Below, in pieces: positions 33,211 through 44,387 of a DNA stretch of 64,000 nt. Origin of the DNA: Acidovorax sp. Root219. Lineage in GTDB: Bacteria; Pseudomonadota; Gammaproteobacteria; Burkholderiales; Burkholderiaceae_C. Under the pieces are notes generated by a model. That model saw only the letters and a list, made by a program, of their open reading frames with translations, was not told the origin of the DNA and did no database searches. Numbering within the stretch: position 1 is the first letter of the stretch; each line of letters opens with the position of its first letter. The stretch spans positions 133,445 to 197,444 of the forward strand of contig NZ_LMIJ01000014.1 in NCBI RefSeq assembly GCF_001428665.1. Reading direction: 5' to 3'. The translations under genes and the position numbers were made by a program.

Positions 33211-34392
33211 ATGAAACGCTGGATTCCCTGGCTGGCTGCGGCCGCCGTTGTCGTGCTGGTGGGCGGGGGCGCGTGGCGCGCCATGGCCGCACGCCAGGCA
33301 CAGCAGAAAGCCCTGGCCCAAGCGGCCACCCAGCGCGCCGAGGCGCCCTTGCAACTGGCCACCAGCGAACTGGTGGGCGTACTGCGCAGGAGCCTGGTGC
33401 TGGGCGTGCCGGTGTCCGGCTCGCTGCGCGCCACCGAATCGGCCATGGTCAAGGCGCGGGTGGCGGGTGAACTGCAGGGCCTCACAGTGCGCGAAGGCGA
33501 CAGCGTGCGCGCCGGCCAGGTGCTGGCCCGCATCGAGGCCACCGAATCCCAGGCCCGCCTGCGCCAGGCGCAGCAGCAGGCCGACGCGGCCAAGGCGCAG
33601 GTCGACATCAACCAGCGCACGGTCGCCAACAACCAGGCCCTGGTGAACCAGGGCTTCATCTCGGCCACGGCCCTCGTCACCTCGCAGGCCAGCCTCGAAT
33701 CGGCCCAATCCACCTACCGTGCGGCTCTGGCCGCCGCCGATGTGGCAAAAAAATCGCTGGACGACACGGTGCTGCGCAGCCCCATCAGCGGCCAGGTGTC
33801 ACAGCGCCTGGCCCAGCCCGGCGAGCGCATGCCCATCGACGGCCGCGTGCTGGAAGTGGTCGATCTGTCGCGCCTGGAGCTCGAAGCCCTGCTGAGCCCG
33901 GCCGACTCGCTGGCCGTGCGCGTGGGCCAGAAGGCCCAGTTGCAGATCGAAGGCAGCACCGAGCCCGTGGTGGCCACGGTGGCCCGCATCAACCCCAGCG
34001 CCCAGGCCGGCAGCCGCACGGTGCCGGTATACCTGGCCATCGCGCAGAACCGCGGCGCACCCGCGCTGCGCCAGGGCCTGTTCGTGCAGGGCCTGCTCGA
34101 CACCGGCCGCGCCGACGTGCTGACCGTGCCACTCGATGCGGTGCGCACCGACAAGCCCGCGCCCTATATACAAGCGGTACAGGGTGGCAAGGTGGCCTAC
34201 CTGCCGGTCAAGACCGGCGCGCGCGCCGTGGTCGACGGCCAGACCCTGGTCGCCATCGAGGGTGCGCCCGAAGGCACGGTGGTGGTCTCCGGCCGCATGG
34301 GCCAGCTGCGCGAAGGCACGGCCGTCACCACGGCTGCAGCGCCCTCGGCAGCGGCTTCCGCGGCGGCCCCTGCATCGCGCACCGCGCCCTGA
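33211..34392 (+). CDS. RND efflux periplasmic adaptor (membrane fusion protein)
   Basis: The 393-residue product has an N-terminal membrane anchor (PWLAAAAVVVLVGGGAW) without a lipobox Cys, a lipoyl/hairpin region (ATEAMVKARV-type strand, VREGDSVRAGQVLARIE, long coiled-coil with RLRQAQQQADAAKAQVD, SPISGQVSQR) and a barrel domain to the end. It bridges the RND pump and the TolC channel. The C-terminal 20 residues are Ala-rich. It ends 6 bp before the pump gene. Confidence 0.92.
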   Translation: MKRWIPWLAAAAVVVLVGGGAWRAMAARQAQQKALAQAATQRAEAPLQLATSELVGVLRRSLVLGVPVSGSLRATESAMVKARVAGELQGLTVREGDSVRAGQVLARIEATESQARLRQAQQQADAAKAQVDINQRTVANNQALVNQGFISATALVTSQASLESAQSTYRAALAAADVAKKSLDDTVLRSPISGQVSQRLAQPGERMPIDGRVLEVVDLSRLELEALLSPADSLAVRVGQKAQLQIEGSTEPVVATVARINPSAQAGSRTVPVYLAIAQNRGAPALRQGLFVQGLLDTGRADVLTVPLDAVRTDKPAPYIQAVQGGKVAYLPVKTGARAVVDGQTLVAIEGAPEGTVVVSGRMGQLREGTAVTTAAAPSAAASAAAPASRTAP

Positions 34393-34398
34393 CCCGCC

Positions 34399-37599
<3,201 letters not shown>

Positions 37600-37622
37600 C
37601 ACCCGCCCCACGGAGAACTTCC

Positions 37623-38333
37623 ATGAACATGCCACTGAACACGTCTGCCAACATCAGCGACCCTGTCGCCCAGGCCCGCTACAACATGATCGAGCAGCAG
37701 ATCCGCCCCTGGAACGTGCTCGACTTCGACATCCTGGAACTGCTGGCCGTGGTGCGCCGCGAGGAATTCGTGCCGCCGGCCTACCGCAGCCTGGCCTTCA
37801 TGGACATCGAGGTGCCGCTCCTGGGCAGCGATGCCGAAGACGCCGTGCGCCTGGGCCACAGCATGCTGCAGCCCCGCGTGGAAGCCCGCATCCTGCAGGA
37901 CCTGGCGATCAAGCCCACCGACCGCGTGCTCGAAATCGGCTCCGGCTCGGGCTACATGGCTGCGCTGCTGGCCGCCCGCGCGCAGCAGGTGGTGTCGATC
38001 GAGATCGTGCCCGAGCTGGCCGAAATGGCCCGCGAAAACCTGCTCAGCGCCGGTGTGCAGAACGCCGAAGTCCGCCTGGCCGATGGTGCCAACGGCACGA
38101 CCGATGGCCCGTTTGATGTGATCGTGCTCAGCGGCTCCGTGGCCGAAGTGCCTGCGGCCCTGCTCTCGCACCTGCGCGACGGTGGCCGCCTGGGCGCCAT
38201 CGTGGGCAACGATCCCGTGATGCGTTTCACCCTGACCCGCCGCACCGGCGACCGTTTCGAGACCACGTCGCCCTGGGACACCATCGCGCCGCGCCTGGTG
38301 GGCTTCCCTGAACCCTCCGGCTTCACTTTCTGA
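37623..38333 (+). CDS. pcm: Protein-L-isoaspartate O-methyltransferase-like protein
   Basis: This 236-residue SAM-dependent methyltransferase of the PCMT family has MIEQQIRPWNVLD, a REEFVPPAYRSLAFMD block, the SAM motif VLEIGSGSGYMAALLA, and VVSIEIVPELAEMAREN. Classical PCMT repairs isoaspartyl residues. The conserved SHPY(V)-like catalytic stretch appears here as LGHSMLQPRVEARIL, so substrate use may differ. It sits between pump and outer-membrane channel with GGAG before its ATG, an arrangement common in Burkholderiales. Confidence 0.88.
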   Translation: MNMPLNTSANISDPVAQARYNMIEQQIRPWNVLDFDILELLAVVRREEFVPPAYRSLAFMDIEVPLLGSDAEDAVRLGHSMLQPRVEARILQDLAIKPTDRVLEIGSGSGYMAALLAARAQQVVSIEIVPELAEMARENLLSAGVQNAEVRLADGANGTTDGPFDVIVLSGSVAEVPAALLSHLRDGGRLGAIVGNDPVMRFTLTRRTGDRFETTSPWDTIAPRLVGFPEPSGFTF

Positions 38334-38357
38334 CCTGCCTTCTCTGGATTTTTTTGC

Positions 38358-38711
38358 ATGATCGAGCACATCCGCCCCGCCCAACTCGCCGCCTGGTTCG
38401 CCACCGCCCCCGCTGGCAGCCGGCCCGTGGTGCTGGATGTGCGCGAGGCCTGGGAACTGCAGACGGCCAGCGTGCGCGCTGAAGGCTTCGAGCTGGTGGC
38501 CATCCCCATGGGGCAGCTCACGGGCCGCCTGGCCGAACTCGATGCCGCCCGCGATGCGGGCACGCCCATCGCCTGCCTGTGCCACCACGGCGCACGCAGC
38601 CTGCGCGTGGCGGCGTTCCTGGAGCAACAGGGTTTCGAGCGGCTGGCCAACATCAGTGGTGGCATCGACGCCTGGTCGCATGAGAACGACCCGGCCGTGC
38701 CCCGCTATTGA
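38358..38711 (+). CDS. Single-domain rhodanese-like protein
   Basis: The 117-residue product is one rhodanese domain: VLDVREAWELQTA and the active-site loop CHHGARS with the catalytic Cys, then VAAFLEQQGFERLANISGGIDAW. Rhodaneses carry sulfane sulfur as a persulfide. It is cytoplasmic (no signal). It lies 24 bp after pcm and 57 bp before the TolC gene; its link to efflux is unknown. Confidence 0.92.
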   Translation: MIEHIRPAQLAAWFATAPAGSRPVVLDVREAWELQTASVRAEGFELVAIPMGQLTGRLAELDAARDAGTPIACLCHHGARSLRVAAFLEQQGFERLANISGGIDAWSHENDPAVPRY

Positions 38712-38768
38712 AGGTTCCCGGTCTCTTTCGTCCCATCCCCGACATGCAGCTACTCCTGAAAGGCATCC

Positions 38769-40094
38769 ATGACATCGTTCCGGCTACTTCCCCTGTCACT
38801 GGCGCTGGGCGCTGCCTTGTGCGCACCCGCACAGGCCCAGAGCCTGACGGAGCTGTTGGAGTCTGCGCGCACCTATGACACGGCCTGGCAGTCGGCCCGG
38901 CTGCAGCTCGATGCCTCGGCCCGCCGCGCCGACCAGGCCCGCGCCGGCCTGTTGCCCAGCGCCGGCCTGTCGGCGGGTGTCTCGCGCGCCAACACCGATG
39001 TGAGCCGCCCGCCCATCGAGCGCACCGCCACCACCCAGACCCTGGGCGTGAATGCCTCGCAACCCCTGTACCGCCCGGCCAACCGCATCAACCTGGAACA
39101 GGCCCAGCGCGGCGTGGACGTGGCCCAGGCCCAGCTCGACGCCGCCAGCCAGGACCTGCTGGTGCGCGTAAGCCAGGCCTATTTCGACGTGCTGGCCGCG
39201 CAGGACACGCTGACCTTCGTGCAGGCGCAAAAGGCCGCCGTATCCGAGCAACTGGCCTCGGCCAAGCGCAACTTCGAGGTCGGCACCTCTACCGTGACCG
39301 ACTCGCGCGAAGCCCAGGCCCGCTACGACCTGGTGATCGCCCAGGAAATCGCGGCCGAGAACGACCTGCGCGTGAAGAAGCTGGCGCTGGACCAACTGGT
39401 GGGCATCACGGGCACCCAGCCCAAGCCCCTGGCACTGCCCTTGCAACTGCCCCCGGTGCAGCCCGACAACGTGATCACCTGGGTGTACACCGCCCGCGAA
39501 CTGCAGCCCGGCGTGCGCCAGGCCGCGATTGCGCTGGACATCGCGCGCCTGGAGACCAAGAAGGCCGAAACCGGCCACCTGCCCACGGTGGACCTGCAGG
39601 CCGGCTACAACATCCAGCGCAACCCCACCGGCACCATCACCGCGCCGGGCATCAACAGCCGCACCAACAACGCCAGCCTGGGGGTGGCCTTCAACCTGCC
39701 GCTGTTTGCGGGCTTCTCGGTGCAAAACCGCGTCAAGGAAACCCTGGCCCTCGAAGAGAAGGCCAGTGCCGACCTGGAGACCACGCGCCGCAACGTGGCC
39801 CAGGCCACCCGTGCCGCCTTCTTCGGCGTGCAGTCGGGCCAGGGCCAGGTGCAGGCCCTGCAGGCCGCCGAGGCATCGAGCCAAAGCGCGCTGGATGCCA
39901 ACAAGCTGGGCTACCAGGTGGGTGTGCGCATCAACATCGACGTGCTCAATGCACAGAGCCAGCTGTTCCAGACCAAGCGCGACCTGGCACAGGCCCGCTA
40001 CAACGTGCTGCTGGGCATGCTCAAGCTGCGCCAGGCGGCCGGCACGCTCACCATCGAAGACGTGCAGGCCATCAACGCCCTGCTCACACCCTGA
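38769..40094 (+). CDS. tolC: TolC-family outer-membrane channel
   Basis: This 441-residue channel protein has a signal peptide ending ALCAPAQAQ and two TolC repeats rich in long helices (ARTYDTAWQSARLQLDASAR; FEVGTSTVTDSREAQARYDL; YQVGVRINIDVLNAQSQLF; LAQARYNVLLGMLKLRQAAG). It completes the tripartite pump coded upstream and may also serve type I secretion. AAAGG precedes its ATG. No lipobox, so a TolC rather than OprM type. Confidence 0.93.
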   Translation: MTSFRLLPLSLALGAALCAPAQAQSLTELLESARTYDTAWQSARLQLDASARRADQARAGLLPSAGLSAGVSRANTDVSRPPIERTATTQTLGVNASQPLYRPANRINLEQAQRGVDVAQAQLDAASQDLLVRVSQAYFDVLAAQDTLTFVQAQKAAVSEQLASAKRNFEVGTSTVTDSREAQARYDLVIAQEIAAENDLRVKKLALDQLVGITGTQPKPLALPLQLPPVQPDNVITWVYTARELQPGVRQAAIALDIARLETKKAETGHLPTVDLQAGYNIQRNPTGTITAPGINSRTNNASLGVAFNLPLFAGFSVQNRVKETLALEEKASADLETTRRNVAQATRAAFFGVQSGQGQVQALQAAEASSQSALDANKLGYQVGVRINIDVLNAQSQLFQTKRDLAQARYNVLLGMLKLRQAAGTLTIEDVQAINALLTP

Positions 40095-40100
40095 CAAAGG

Positions 40101-40272
40101 GCTCAGAGGCTGGGAGTTTTTTGGCCGTGTCCGAATGGCGCGTCAAAACGCCCTGGATCTAGGCGCAAAGCACAGCCATAGCGCGGGCTATGGCGAGCAT
40201 TTGCTTTCGACGAACCGGGGTGTTTTGGCGTGCAAGGCGGGCATGGACGAAAGATTCTCAGCCTCTCAGAGC
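40101..40272. repeat. Large imperfect palindrome, copy A of a dispersed repeat family
   Basis: The gap after tolC is one long imperfect palindrome of about 170 bp. Outer arms are CTCAGAGGCTG/CAGCCTCTCAG-like; middle arms share a CGTCAAAACGCCC / GGTGTTTTGGCG pattern. The centre is a perfect GCCATAGC-gcgg-GCTATGGC (40175-40194) flanked by GCAAAGC and GCATTTGC. The same plan recurs at the right end of the window. It looks like a REP/MITE-type element or an extragenic structural repeat. Confidence 0.65.
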
Positions 40273-41759
40273 TTGCGAAAGCGCGGGCCCTCTCCCATCC
40301 GGGAGAGGGCCTTTTTCGTGGCCTTGACGGACTGCTCGCGCCGCGCCGCGAGCCAGCCCACGCCGAACCAGGCCTTGGGGTCCTTGGTTGCCATGCTGCG
40401 GTAGAGCTCGCTGGCCACCTGCTCGTCGTTGAGCCGGCCCAGTGCAGACAGGGCCGGCTGCAGGCGGGCCAGAAAATCGTCCGCTCCACCCTCGAGTGCC
40501 GGCGCGACGAACTCGGCCAGGAAGCGCAGGCGCTTCAAGCGCTTGCGCACGCGGTGCTGCGCCTCGACCGACAGGGATTCGAAGCGGCGCGCATCCCGGT
40601 GGACCTTGGCGCGCAGCGCCTGCAGGCGCTTGTCCAGGTACCTGCGGGCCTTGGCCGCCCCCAGTTCGCCGTCGCCCTCGGCCGCAGGGGCCTGGGCCGT
40701 GAAGCCCATCAGGCCGATCAGCACCGCCTGGAAGGCAGGCGTGCTGACAATGGTGAGGGGCGATGCCTTGGCACCCGCAGGCCGGGCTGCCGATTTCGGC
40801 GCCCCCGCCTCGCGCAGTTCGGCGCCAATGGTGTCCAGCGCCTGCTCCCGGTCGCGCAGCTGGCCCAGGCGGCGGAACACGTCGACCAGCGGTGGCTCCC
40901 AGGCGGGATCGAAGCGGCCCGGGGCCAGGGCATCGAGCTCGCGCAACGCCGTGCGCAGGCGGCGGATGCCGATGCGCAACTGGTGCACATGCTCTTCGCC
41001 GGCCGAGCCTTCCACGATCTCGCTGGCATTGGCCAGGATTTGCGCCAGGCAGTTGGCCAGGGCGACGCGCTGCAGGTTCGGCCCTTTGAGAAACTGCTTT
41101 TTACGGCTGCCGGCGGCCATGGGCCGGGCCTTGGCCGCGGGCCTGGCCCATTGCGCGGCCATGAGCCGCTCGCCGCGCTCGGCCTTGGACACCGTGTTCA
41201 GCACCAGGCCATGTTGGGCCGCCCACTGCGTGGCCACTTCGACCAGGCCCGCCACCGGCCCCTCCTTGAGCTCCAGTTCCAGCTCGCACACCGGTGCCTG
41301 CTTTTCCTGCGCCGTGCCGCCATGGGCCACGATGCGGCCGAGGTCGAACGCCAGTTCGACCACACCGCCCCGAAAGGCCAGGTCGCGCGTGACGCGGTCG
41401 ATCTCGGTGCGGTAGGTCTCCACCAGGGGGGCCTGCGCGTTGTCCAGGGCATCGCGCAGACGCTCACCCGCCTTGGTGCCGGCATGCAGCGCCGGGCGCG
41501 CCAGCGGCGTGGCGCCATCAACGCTGACGTTGTGCTCCTCCCGGTCCAGCGGGCCATCGCCCGTGGCCTTGACGGTCTGCACCCACTGCCCGCCCTCGTT
41601 GCGCAGGCGCAGCGCAATACCGCGCGATGACAGTGCCTTGTCGGCGGTATCGAAATAGCGCGCCTCCAGCCGGATGCCGCTGGACGTCCCCCTGCGGGCC
41701 GCTGCCTTCACGGCGGCCAGGCGCCTGGCCGGGATGGTGAATTTGAATTCGACTTCCAT
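40266..41759 (-). CDS. CYTH-CHAD domain protein (inorganic triphosphatase-like)
   Basis: This 497-residue protein has an N-terminal CYTH triphosphate-tunnel domain with the ExExK signature EVEFKF at residues 2-7 and ELELELKEG, then a CHAD helical domain (about 230-490) rich in His, Arg and Lys (HVHQLRIGIRRLRTALREL, HRVRKRLKRLRFLAEF). CYTH proteins of this type hydrolyse inorganic tripolyphosphate; CHAD binds polyphosphate. Its promoter region is shared with the divergent phoX-like gene carrying a Pho-box-like site, so phosphate control is plausible. Its last codons overlap the terminator of the convergent efflux operon. Confidence 0.9.
   Translation of the reverse strand: MEVEFKFTIPARRLAAVKAAARRGTSSGIRLEARYFDTADKALSSRGIALRLRNEGGQWVQTVKATGDGPLDREEHNVSVDGATPLARPALHAGTKAGERLRDALDNAQAPLVETYRTEIDRVTRDLAFRGGVVELAFDLGRIVAHGGTAQEKQAPVCELELELKEGPVAGLVEVATQWAAQHGLVLNTVSKAERGERLMAAQWARPAAKARPMAAGSRKKQFLKGPNLQRVALANCLAQILANASEIVEGSAGEEHVHQLRIGIRRLRTALRELDALAPGRFDPAWEPPLVDVFRRLGQLRDREQALDTIGAELREAGAPKSAARPAGAKASPLTIVSTPAFQAVLIGLMGFTAQAPAAEGDGELGAAKARRYLDKRLQALRAKVHRDARRFESLSVEAQHRVRKRLKRLRFLAEFVAPALEGGADDFLARLQPALSALGRLNDEQVASELYRSMATKDPKAWFGVGWLAARREQSVKATKKALSRMGEGPRFRKL
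40286..40316 (+). terminator. Intrinsic terminator of the efflux operon inside a coding region
   Basis: A perfect 11-bp stem GGCCCTCTCCC / GGGAGAGGGCC with loop ATCC is followed by TTTTT (40312-40316) on the plus strand. It stands about 190 bp after the tolC stop and lies wholly within the final codons of the convergent CYTH-CHAD gene, where it codes MGEGP. Confidence 0.85.
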
Positions 41760-41795
41760 GCTTTCTTTTCTCGGTGATCGGGCCAGGTCGTGTGC

Positions 41796-41813
41796 CTGTC
41801 ATCAAACCGCCAT
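41796..41813 (+). promoter_or_regulatory. Pho-box-like site upstream of the PhoX gene
   Basis: CTGTCAT, four bases, CCGCCAT: the first 7-mer is the exact PhoB half-site and the second matches five of seven, with the canonical 4-bp spacing. Ten bases further on is TAAGCT, a possible -10, which is the usual PhoB-dependent promoter geometry. The site is about 135 bp before the phosphatase ATG. Confidence 0.55.
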
Positions 41814-41948
41814 CTTCGCACCCTAAGCTGCTGGCGCCAGGGCGCTTGGCGTGGCCTTGTTCCATTGCAGCCAGAGCATCGGGGCCCTTGCTGCGGCATT
41901 GTCCCCTGACCGACAAAAACAATCCCCCTCCCCCACCGAAAGATTCTC

Positions 41949-43874
41949 ATGGCCAAGGACTTCGCCACGATGGAAGACAGCAACCGCTCGGGCAACCCCA
42001 GCATCCACGAGGTGTCGGCGCTGCGCCGGCGCACCGTGCTGGGCGGTGGCCTGGCCTCGGCCGTCGGCGGCCTGCTGGCGCCGCTGGCCGCCGTGTCGCT
42101 GCCCGGCTGTGCCACGGGTGCCGGCATCGCCAGCGGCCCGCTGCTGGGCTTCAAGAGCGTGCCCATCGGCACGGCCGACCGCATCGTCGTGCCCGAGGGC
42201 TATGTGGCCCAGATCATTGCGCCCTGGGGCGATCCCGTGGGCCTGTCGGGCGAAAACCCGGCCTTCAAGGAAGACGGCTCCAACACCGCCGCCGAGCAGG
42301 AAGCGCAGCTCGGCATGCACCACGACGGCATCCATTTCTATTCGCAGGAAGGCAGCCGCCAGGGCCTCTTGGTGATGAACCACGAGTACACCGACGACGG
42401 CCTGCTGCACGCCGACGGCATGAAGACCTGGACGGCCGAGAAGGTGCGCAAGGCCCAGGCCGCGCACGGCGTCTCGGTCATCGAGGTGGAGCAGAAGGCC
42501 GATGGCCAGTGGGATATCGTGCGCCCCTCGCCCTGGGCCCGCCGCATCACCGCGCGCACGCCCATGGCATTTGGCGGCCCGGCCGCCGGCCACGCCCTGC
42601 TGCGCACCGCAGCCGATCCCGCCGGCCGACAACCCTTGGGCACGCTGAACAACTGCGCCAGCGGCATCACGCCCTGGGGCACCTACCTGACCTGCGAAGA
42701 GAACTTCATCAACTACTTCAAGGGCCCGGACGCGCCCAATGCCCACGACACCCGCTGGGGCCTGCGCAAGGGCGAGCCCGCCGGCTACCGCTGGGCCGAG
42801 CACGATGCACGTTTCGACGCCACCAAGAACCCCAACGAACCCAACCGCTTCGGCTGGATCGTGGAGATCGACCCGTTCAACGCCAGCTCCACCCCGGTCA
42901 AGCGCACGGCGCTGGGCCGCGCCGCGCACGAAGGCGCCACGGTTGCCGTGACCCGGGACGGCCGTGCCGTGGTCTATTCGGGCGAAGACTCGCGCTTCGA
43001 GTACATCTACAAGTTCGTAAGCCGGGACGCGATCCGCAAGGGCGGCGCGCGTGAAAACGCCGACCTGCTCGACCACGGCACGCTGTACGTCGCCCGGTTC
43101 AACGCCGATGGCAGTGGTCAGTGGATCGCCCTCACCCATGGCCAGGGCCCGCTCACCGCCGCCAATGGTTTTGCCGATGCCGGCGAGGTGATGGTCAAGA
43201 CGCGCCAGGCCAGCGACCTGCTGGGCGCCACAAAAATGGACCGCCCCGAGTGGATTGCCGTGGGCAAGGACGGCGCCGTCTACTGCACGCTGACCAACAA
43301 CAGCAGCCGTGGCACGGCAGGCCAGCCTGGCGTCGATGCAGCCAACCCGCGTGCCAACAACAGCATGGGCAACATCATCCGCTGGAAGGAAGCCGGCGAC
43401 TTCGATGGCGCCCGCTTCCAGTGGGACCATTTCATCCTGGCCGGCGATCCGGCGAACGAACGCGCAGATGCCAAGGGCAGTGTCAAGGGCGATATGCTCG
43501 CCTGCCCCGATGGCTTGTGGGTCGACGGCCGCGGCGTGCTCTGGGTGCAGACGGACATGTCCACCTCGGCCATGGGCAAGGGAGACCTTTCGCGCATGGG
43601 CAACAATGCCATGCTGGCGGCCGATCCGCGCACGGGCGAGATCCGCCGCTTCCTGGTCGGCCCCTCGGGTTGCGAGATCACCGGCGCGACGATGACGCCC
43701 GATGGCAAGACCATGTTCATCAACATCCAGCACCCTGGCGAGAGCCCGAGCGAGCGCAGCGACCCCAGCGAGCCGCGCAAGTTCTCGAATTGGCCTGACC
43801 AGCGCCCCGCTGGGCGCCCGCGTTCGGCCACGGTGGTGATCCGCAAGGCGGATGGAGGCGTGGTGGGGACGTAA
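41949..43874 (+). CDS. phoX: PhoX-family alkaline phosphatase (Tat-exported)
   Basis: This 641-residue DUF839/PhoX-type phosphatase has a twin-arginine signal LRRRTVLGGGLASA (about residues 25-38). Conserved blocks include VVPEGYVAQIIAPWGDP, LVMNHEYTDDG, LNNCASGITPWGTYLTCEEN, GWIVEIDPF and a C-terminal NIQHPGESPSE. PhoX enzymes are calcium/iron-dependent monoesterases released to the periplasm at low phosphate. The Pho-box-like site upstream fits this. Tat export fits folding with metal in the cytoplasm. Confidence 0.9.
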   Translation: MAKDFATMEDSNRSGNPSIHEVSALRRRTVLGGGLASAVGGLLAPLAAVSLPGCATGAGIASGPLLGFKSVPIGTADRIVVPEGYVAQIIAPWGDPVGLSGENPAFKEDGSNTAAEQEAQLGMHHDGIHFYSQEGSRQGLLVMNHEYTDDGLLHADGMKTWTAEKVRKAQAAHGVSVIEVEQKADGQWDIVRPSPWARRITARTPMAFGGPAAGHALLRTAADPAGRQPLGTLNNCASGITPWGTYLTCEENFINYFKGPDAPNAHDTRWGLRKGEPAGYRWAEHDARFDATKNPNEPNRFGWIVEIDPFNASSTPVKRTALGRAAHEGATVAVTRDGRAVVYSGEDSRFEYIYKFVSRDAIRKGGARENADLLDHGTLYVARFNADGSGQWIALTHGQGPLTAANGFADAGEVMVKTRQASDLLGATKMDRPEWIAVGKDGAVYCTLTNNSSRGTAGQPGVDAANPRANNSMGNIIRWKEAGDFDGARFQWDHFILAGDPANERADAKGSVKGDMLACPDGLWVDGRGVLWVQTDMSTSAMGKGDLSRMGNNAMLAADPRTGEIRRFLVGPSGCEITGATMTPDGKTMFINIQHPGESPSERSDPSEPRKFSNWPDQRPAGRPRSATVVIRKADGGVVGT

Positions 43875-43913
43875 GGCAATCAAGGCCTTTACTTTGCGCA
43901 GCCCCAGGCAAGG

Positions 43914-44387
43914 TCAGCCAGATTCCTGGGCGCTCAAGCCGGCATAGCGTTTGAGAAAGCGCCGCTCATCCGGCGCGTAGCCCTGCGCCGCATAGAAGGC
44001 ATGCGCTGCAGGCCGGTGGTCGCCGCTGGTCACTTCGGCGCGCACGCAGCCCTGTCCGGTGAAGGAGCGGTCGGCTGCGGCGACCAGTGCCTCCCCTACC
44101 CCGCGGCCCCGGTGCCCGGCATCGACCACCAGCGAGGTGATGCGGCCGATGCGGCCTTCGGCGTGGAAAAGCTCCATCACGTGCAGGCTGATGACGCCGG
44201 CCACACAGCCATCGACCTCGGCCAGCAGCACGCTGTCACAGCCATTCGCGACGAGGATCGCGAGCTTGCGGACGATCAGCGCCTCATTGGCCTCGTAGCC
44301 CAATTGCCCCATCAAGCCAGCGATGGCCGGCGCGTCGGCCGCCACCGCCGTGCGGATGTGCGGCGGAGACGGCTGCGGCTCAGGCAT
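43914..44387 (-). CDS. GNAT-family N-acetyltransferase
   Basis: The 157-residue product has the GNAT acetyl-CoA loop RGRGVGEALV after ITSLVVDAGH, and the C-terminal HRPAAHAFYAAQGYAP. The substrate is not predictable. The frame is open upstream inside waaA; ATG 44387, overlapping the waaA stop by 8 bp, begins the domain properly. It is the tail gene of the nitrilase-waaA unit. Confidence 0.9.
   Translation of the reverse strand: MPEPQPSPPHIRTAVAADAPAIAGLMGQLGYEANEALIVRKLAILVANGCDSVLLAEVDGCVAGVISLHVMELFHAEGRIGRITSLVVDAGHRGRGVGEALVAAADRSFTGQGCVRAEVTSGDHRPAAHAFYAAQGYAPDERRFLKRYAGLSAQESG

Noticed and set aside
42100..42111. Lipobox-like LPGC in the PhoX N-terminus suggesting a lipoprotein
   Set aside because: The twin-arginine motif and long Tat-type signal explain the region; the Cys context (LPGC) is a poor lipobox but cannot be fully excluded.
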